Positions 60,328 through 64,000 of a stretch of 64,000 nt of DNA are shown here, piece after piece. This DNA is from Jeongeupia wiesaeckerbachi. GTDB lineage: Bacteria > Pseudomonadota > Gammaproteobacteria > Burkholderiales > Chitinibacteraceae. Below the pieces are notes generated by a model, which had not been told where the DNA came from, did no database searches, and worked only from the letters and a program-made list of their open reading frames with translations. The stretch is taken from assembly GCF_050916355.1 (NCBI RefSeq), contig NZ_CP136946.1, positions 558,001-622,000 on the forward strand, read 5' to 3'. Every line of letters begins with the position of its first letter. The first letter of the stretch is position 1. Position numbers and translations under genes: made by a program.

Positions 60328-62154
60328 ATGTGCGGTATTGTCGGCGCCATTTCGTCACGTAACATCGTCCCCGCCCTGATCGCCGGTCTGGCGAGACTCG
60401 AATACCGCGGCTACGATTCGGCCGGCATCGCCGTCCTCGACGAAGAGATCCACCGTGTACGCCGCGTCGGCCGGGTCGCCGAGCTGGAAGCGGCAACGCG
60501 CGAAGTCTCGCTGACCGGCAGGCTCGGCATCGGCCACACCCGCTGGGCCACGCACGGCGGCGTCACCGAACCGAACGCCCACCCGCACGTTTCGGGCGGC
60601 CTGATCGCCGTGGTCCACAACGGCATCATCGAAAATCACGAGCAGAAACGCGACGAACTCAAGGCGCGCGGCTACGTGTTCGAATCGCAGACCGACACCG
60701 AAGTCATCGCCCATCTCGTCCACGCCTACTACCTCGAATCGCACGACCTGCTCGGCGCGGTGCGGCAGGCCGCGAAAGAACTGACCGGCGCCTACGCGAT
60801 CGCCGTGATCGCCCGCGACGCGCCCGACGAAATGGTCGTCGCCCGCATGGGCTGCCCGTTGTTGATCGGTCTCGGCGACGGCGAGAACCTGATCGCCTCG
60901 GACGTCTCGGCCGTGCTGTCGGCGACGCGCCGGGTGATCTTCCTCGAAGAAGGCGACATCGCGCGCATCCGCCGCGACGGCATCGAACTGTTCGACCGCC
61001 ACGGCGCCGCAATCGAGCGCGAGGTGCACCTGTCCGATGTCTCGCTCGCCTCGCTCGAACTGGGGCCGTACAGCCACTACATGCAGAAGGAAATCCACGA
61101 GCAGCCGAAGGCGATCGCCGACACGATCGAGCCGCTGCTCGAGGCCGGCTTCGTGCCGTCGCTGTTCGGCCCAAAAGCGGCCGAGCTGCTGCCGCAAGTA
61201 CAAGGCGTGCAGATCATCGCCTGCGGCACGAGCTTCTACGCCGCCTCGGTTGCGCGCTACTGGATCGAGGCGATCGCCGGCCTGCCGTGCAATGTCGAGG
61301 TCGCCAGCGAATACCGCTATCGCGCCGTCGTCGCCAACCCGGCGTATCTGGTCGTCACCATCAGCCAGTCCGGCGAAACACTGGACACGATGGAGGCGTT
61401 GAAATACGCCAGATCGCTCGGCCACGACAAGACGCTGTCGATCTGCAATGTGCGCGAAAGCGCCATCCCGCGCGCGTCGGACATGGTGTTCTACACCCGC
61501 GCCGGCGCCGAGATCGGCGTCGCGTCGACCAAGGCCTTCACCACCCAGCTGATCGCGCTGTTCGCGCTGGCCGGCACGCTGGCCAAGCTGAACGGCCGGC
61601 TCGACGCCGCCGCCGAACAGGGCTATCTCGACGCGCTGCGCCATCTGCCGGGCTCGATCCAGCACGCGCTCAACCTTGAACCGCAGATCACCGCCTGGGC
61701 GCATCAGTTCGCAGCCAAGGACCACGCACTGTTCCTCGGCCGCGGTCTGCACTACCCGATCGCGCTCGAGGGCGCGCTCAAGCTCAAGGAAATCAGCTAC
61801 ATCCACGCCGAGGCCTACCCGGCCGGCGAACTCAAGCACGGCCCGCTGGCGCTGGTCGACGCGAACATGCCGGTGGTGGTGATCGCGCCGAACGACAGCC
61901 TGCTCGAGAAAGTGAAGTCGAATATGCAGGAAGTCCGCGCCCGCGGCGGCGAACTGTTCGTATTCGCCGACCTCGACAGCCACTTCAGCGAATCGGACGG
62001 CGTCCACGTCATCCGTACGCCACGGCACATCGGCGTGCTCAGCCCCATCCTCCACGCGGTGCCGGTGCAACTGCTTGCCTACCACGCGGCGCTGCAACGT
62101 GGCACCGACGTCGACAAGCCGCGCAACCTGGCCAAGTCGGTGACGGTCGAGTAA
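60328..62154 (+). CDS. glmS: Glutamine--fructose-6-phosphate aminotransferase (isomerising)
   Basis: Makes glucosamine 6-phosphate from fructose 6-phosphate and glutamine, the entry step to UDP-GlcNAc. The 608 residues are of family length. Cys2 after the initiator Met (MCGIVGAIS) is the glutaminase nucleophile, with GHTRWATHG and VVHNGIIENH in that domain. Two SIS domains follow (IIACGTSFYAA, TISQSGETLDT, FLGRGLHYPIALEGALKLKEISYIHAEAY), and the C-terminus DKPRNLAKSVTVE is invariant in the family. The start at 60328 has AGGAGA upstream. It stands alone, followed by a terminator. Confidence 0.98.
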   Translation: MCGIVGAISSRNIVPALIAGLARLEYRGYDSAGIAVLDEEIHRVRRVGRVAELEAATREVSLTGRLGIGHTRWATHGGVTEPNAHPHVSGGLIAVVHNGIIENHEQKRDELKARGYVFESQTDTEVIAHLVHAYYLESHDLLGAVRQAAKELTGAYAIAVIARDAPDEMVVARMGCPLLIGLGDGENLIASDVSAVLSATRRVIFLEEGDIARIRRDGIELFDRHGAAIEREVHLSDVSLASLELGPYSHYMQKEIHEQPKAIADTIEPLLEAGFVPSLFGPKAAELLPQVQGVQIIACGTSFYAASVARYWIEAIAGLPCNVEVASEYRYRAVVANPAYLVVTISQSGETLDTMEALKYARSLGHDKTLSICNVRESAIPRASDMVFYTRAGAEIGVASTKAFTTQLIALFALAGTLAKLNGRLDAAAEQGYLDALRHLPGSIQHALNLEPQITAWAHQFAAKDHALFLGRGLHYPIALEGALKLKEISYIHAEAYPAGELKHGPLALVDANMPVVVIAPNDSLLEKVKSNMQEVRARGGELFVFADLDSHFSESDGVHVIRTPRHIGVLSPILHAVPVQLLAYHAALQRGTDVDKPRNLAKSVTVE

Positions 62155-62213
62155 ACCATGTGAACCCGCGCGCCTGCCGCCCCGAACAACCGAGTCCGTG
62201 CATGCACAGCGGC

Positions 62214-62256
62214 AATGAAAAAGGATCGATGCGCTGCTGCCATTGATCCTTTTCAT
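62214..62256. terminator. Bidirectional terminator between glmS and the histidine kinase
   Basis: A long stem: ATGAAAA(A)GGATCGATG pairs with CATTGATCCTTTTCAT (one G-U pair, one bulged A) around a 9-base loop. A-rich and T-rich ends on both sides allow termination from either direction between these convergent genes. Confidence 0.75.
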
Positions 62257-62307
62257 CAGGCTGAAGTCGGCGACAAATGCGGTCGACCTGGGTCGGCGGA
62301 CGGCGCG

Positions 62308-63621
62308 CTACCGAGCCGGATCAACGATCGGCAGTGTCAACATGGCTTGCAAGCCGCCGCCGGGATGGGCATCCAGGCGCAGTTCGCCACCAAAACGTCG
62401 CGCAATCGCCGCCACAATGGCCAGCCCCAGGCCGCTACCGTCGTGATTTGCAGTGTTGCCACGCCAGAAGCGTTGCGTTGCCTGCAGCAGCTCGTCGGCG
62501 GATAGGCCCGGCCCGTGGTCGATCACGCAGAAATGCACCGCGCCATGATCCAGGCGCGCGTCCACCTTCACCGTTGAATCGGCGGGCGAGTAGCGCAAGG
62601 CGTTGTCCAGCAGGTTGCGTAAGGCGGTGACGGCCAGCGCTTGCGGCAGCGCGACGTCGATGGTCGCAAGCTCGCCCATGGCGAAGCGTTGCGGCTGCCC
62701 GGGCGCGGCGTCACGCACCGCCAGCCGCACCACCTGATCGGCGCGAGCCTGCTGCCCGTCGTCCCAGTCGAACGGCCCTTCGACTCTGGCCAGCGTCAGC
62801 AACTGGGTCAGGGTATGTTGCAGCCGGTCTGCGCCTTCCTCGGCATGATCCAGCGCGGTGGCGGCGTCCTGCCCTTGGGTGATGCGGGCGACCTGCAAGT
62901 GGGTCTTGATCGCGGTCAGCGGCGTGCGCAGTTCATGCGCCGCATCGCTGGTGAGCCGCCGCTCTCGCGCCAGCATTTGCACCATCCGTGACAGCAGCAG
63001 GTTGAGACTGTTCGTCAACGGCAGCAGCTCGCCCGGCAAGAGCCGGGCATCCACCGGCTCCAGCGCGTCCGGCGCGCGGCGCGCCAGCGCCTGGCGCAAG
63101 CGCTCCAGCGGCAACAGCCCCCTCCGCACCCCGAACCACACTGCCACCAGACTGCCGGCCAGCGCCACGATGAAGGGAATGCCGGCGGCCCAGCGCACCT
63201 TGGCCAGCAGCACCGAGCGTTCGGTCAGCCGGTCGGCGGTGGTCACTCGCAGGCCGGCGGATTCCACCGTGTAGCTGCGCCAATGCACGCCATCGATGAG
63301 CTGGTCGGCGTAGCCGATTGGCGGTCTGGACTGCGCCACGACGGGCGCGCCGGGGGTTTGCGCCAGGATCTCGCCGCGCACGGACACAATCTGGCAGGCG
63401 ATGCCGGCATTGATGGCTGGCAGCGTGGACATGGCCCCGGGGCTCGGCGGCGGCAGCTGCGCCATCAGCCCGGCGACCATTTGCGCCGACATGGCCAGAC
63501 GCTGATCCAGCGTGTGCCGCAGCTGCCGATCCAGATCGCGCAGCGTCCACGCCGCGACGCCGCCCCACAGCACGCTGAGCGACACGCCGATCAGCAGCAG
63601 CAGCCGCAGTCGCAGGCTCAT
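62308..63621 (-). CDS. Sensor histidine kinase (QseC/PmrB-like)
   Basis: A 437-residue inner-membrane kinase: helix (about 5-25), periplasmic domain of about 120 residues, second helix (about 145-165), then the kinase. The H-box is LTSDAAHELRTPLTAIKTH with the phosphoacceptor His. The ATPase domain has LRNLLDNALRYSP (N), VIDHGPGLSADEL (G1) and GSGLGLAIVAAIARRFGG (G2). The ATG at 63621 overlaps the end of the response regulator by 4 bases. The signal is unknown. Confidence 0.95.
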   Translation of the reverse strand: MSLRLRLLLLIGVSLSVLWGGVAAWTLRDLDRQLRHTLDQRLAMSAQMVAGLMAQLPPPSPGAMSTLPAINAGIACQIVSVRGEILAQTPGAPVVAQSRPPIGYADQLIDGVHWRSYTVESAGLRVTTADRLTERSVLLAKVRWAAGIPFIVALAGSLVAVWFGVRRGLLPLERLRQALARRAPDALEPVDARLLPGELLPLTNSLNLLLSRMVQMLARERRLTSDAAHELRTPLTAIKTHLQVARITQGQDAATALDHAEEGADRLQHTLTQLLTLARVEGPFDWDDGQQARADQVVRLAVRDAAPGQPQRFAMGELATIDVALPQALAVTALRNLLDNALRYSPADSTVKVDARLDHGAVHFCVIDHGPGLSADELLQATQRFWRGNTANHDGSGLGLAIVAAIARRFGGELRLDAHPGGGLQAMLTLPIVDPAR

Positions 63622-64000
63622 GTGCCGGCCCTGCCATAGCGATAGCCGAGCCCGCGCACCGTTTCCACCACATCCGGGCCCAGCTTGCGGCGCAGATGAT
63701 GGATATGGACATTGAGGGCGTTGCTGCCGATTTCCTCGCTGTAGTCGTAGAGCCGGTCTTTCAGCTGATCGGCGCTGAGGATGCGGTCGCGCGCCTGGAT
63801 CAGCGCCACCAGCAAGGCCAGTTCGCGCCGGGCCAGCGGCACCGGCTGCTGGTGCAGCCATACTTCGCCGCGCGCAGGATCCAGGCGCAACGGGCCATCT
63901 TCGATCAGATCGACGCTGCGTCCGGCGACGCGGCGCTGCAGTACATGCAAGCGCGCCACCAGTTCGTCCAGATCGAAGGGCTTGAGCACATAATCGTCGG
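63618..64000 (-). CDS. OmpR-family response regulator (QseB-like), N-terminal part outside window
   Basis: The visible ~127 residues start in the receiver domain at DDYVLKPFDLDELVARLHVL, which carries the conserved lysine, and continue into a complete winged-helix output domain (VPLARRELALLVALIQARDRIL, SNALNVHIHHLRRKLG, VRGLGYRYG). The frame is open to the window edge, so the phosphoacceptor aspartate lies outside. It is the upstream partner of the histidine kinase and overlaps it by 4 bases. Confidence 0.95.
   Translation of the reverse strand, partial: DDYVLKPFDLDELVARLHVLQRRVAGRSVDLIEDGPLRLDPARGEVWLHQQPVPLARRELALLVALIQARDRILSADQLKDRLYDYSEEIGSNALNVHIHHLRRKLGPDVVETVRGLGYRYGRAGT

Overview
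The window is about 66% GC, densely coded, and looks like a chromosome segment of a chitin-degrading betaproteobacterium of the order Neisseriales. A Chitinibacteraceae-type organism (Jeongeupia, Chitiniphilus or a relative) is the best guess. This rests on the family content (gatCAB opposite mreBC, a Pseudomonas-like yqgE-ruvX-pyrB-pyrC' block, several secreted proteins with CBM5/12 chitin-binding modules) and not on a database match. I see no rRNA, tRNA, CRISPR array, insertion sequence or prophage.

Layout. 1-19.2 kb is mostly housekeeping: mreC (cut by the window edge) and mreB; gatC-gmhA-gatA-gatB with a heptose isomerase gene inserted in the amidotransferase operon; an acyl-CoA-binding protein; pyrB with an inactive pyrC'; ruvX and yqgE; photolyase; class II aldolase and phosphoglycerate kinase around a Sel1-repeat protein and a chitin-binding secreted protein; an MFS exporter, a membrane protein and a GNAT. 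19.2-30.5 kb is one long minus-strand carbohydrate locus: a 1013-residue clan GH-A glycoside hydrolase, a LacI regulator, an AGE-family isomerase, a ribose-type ABC importer, a TIM-barrel isomerase and a Gfo/Idh/MocA dehydrogenase. 30.7-42.5 kb is the chitin-related part: a membrane-anchored GH18 protein with a cytoplasmic LytTR DNA-binding domain, a secreted NodB deacetylase with a chitin-binding module, a binding protein-response regulator-histidine kinase operon, and a divergent CUT1 sugar ABC operon. 42.5-64 kb holds a yqjD-yqjE-yqjK-like operon, valS, a BamE-like lipoprotein, another chitin-binding protein with tandem repeats, a DUF2917/LysR pair followed by a MEKHM pseudogene, transporters, a chemoreceptor, a YbjD-type OLD nuclease, an AraC/phytanoyl dioxygenase pair, a BCCT transporter, glmS and a QseBC-like two-component system.

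The most interesting item is the gene at 30695-32839. It encodes a signal peptide, a periplasmic GH18 chitinase fold, one membrane helix and a C-terminal LytTR DNA-binding domain. Its DxxDxDxE catalytic motif reads D-G-I-E-I-D-W-R, so the catalytic glutamate is an arginine. This reads as a dead chitinase reused as a chitin-oligosaccharide receptor that controls transcription directly from the membrane, a one-component chitin sensor. The adjacent deacetylase and the sugar-sensing three-gene operon beside the CUT1 importer fit a local chitin-response module, but the links between them are inference.
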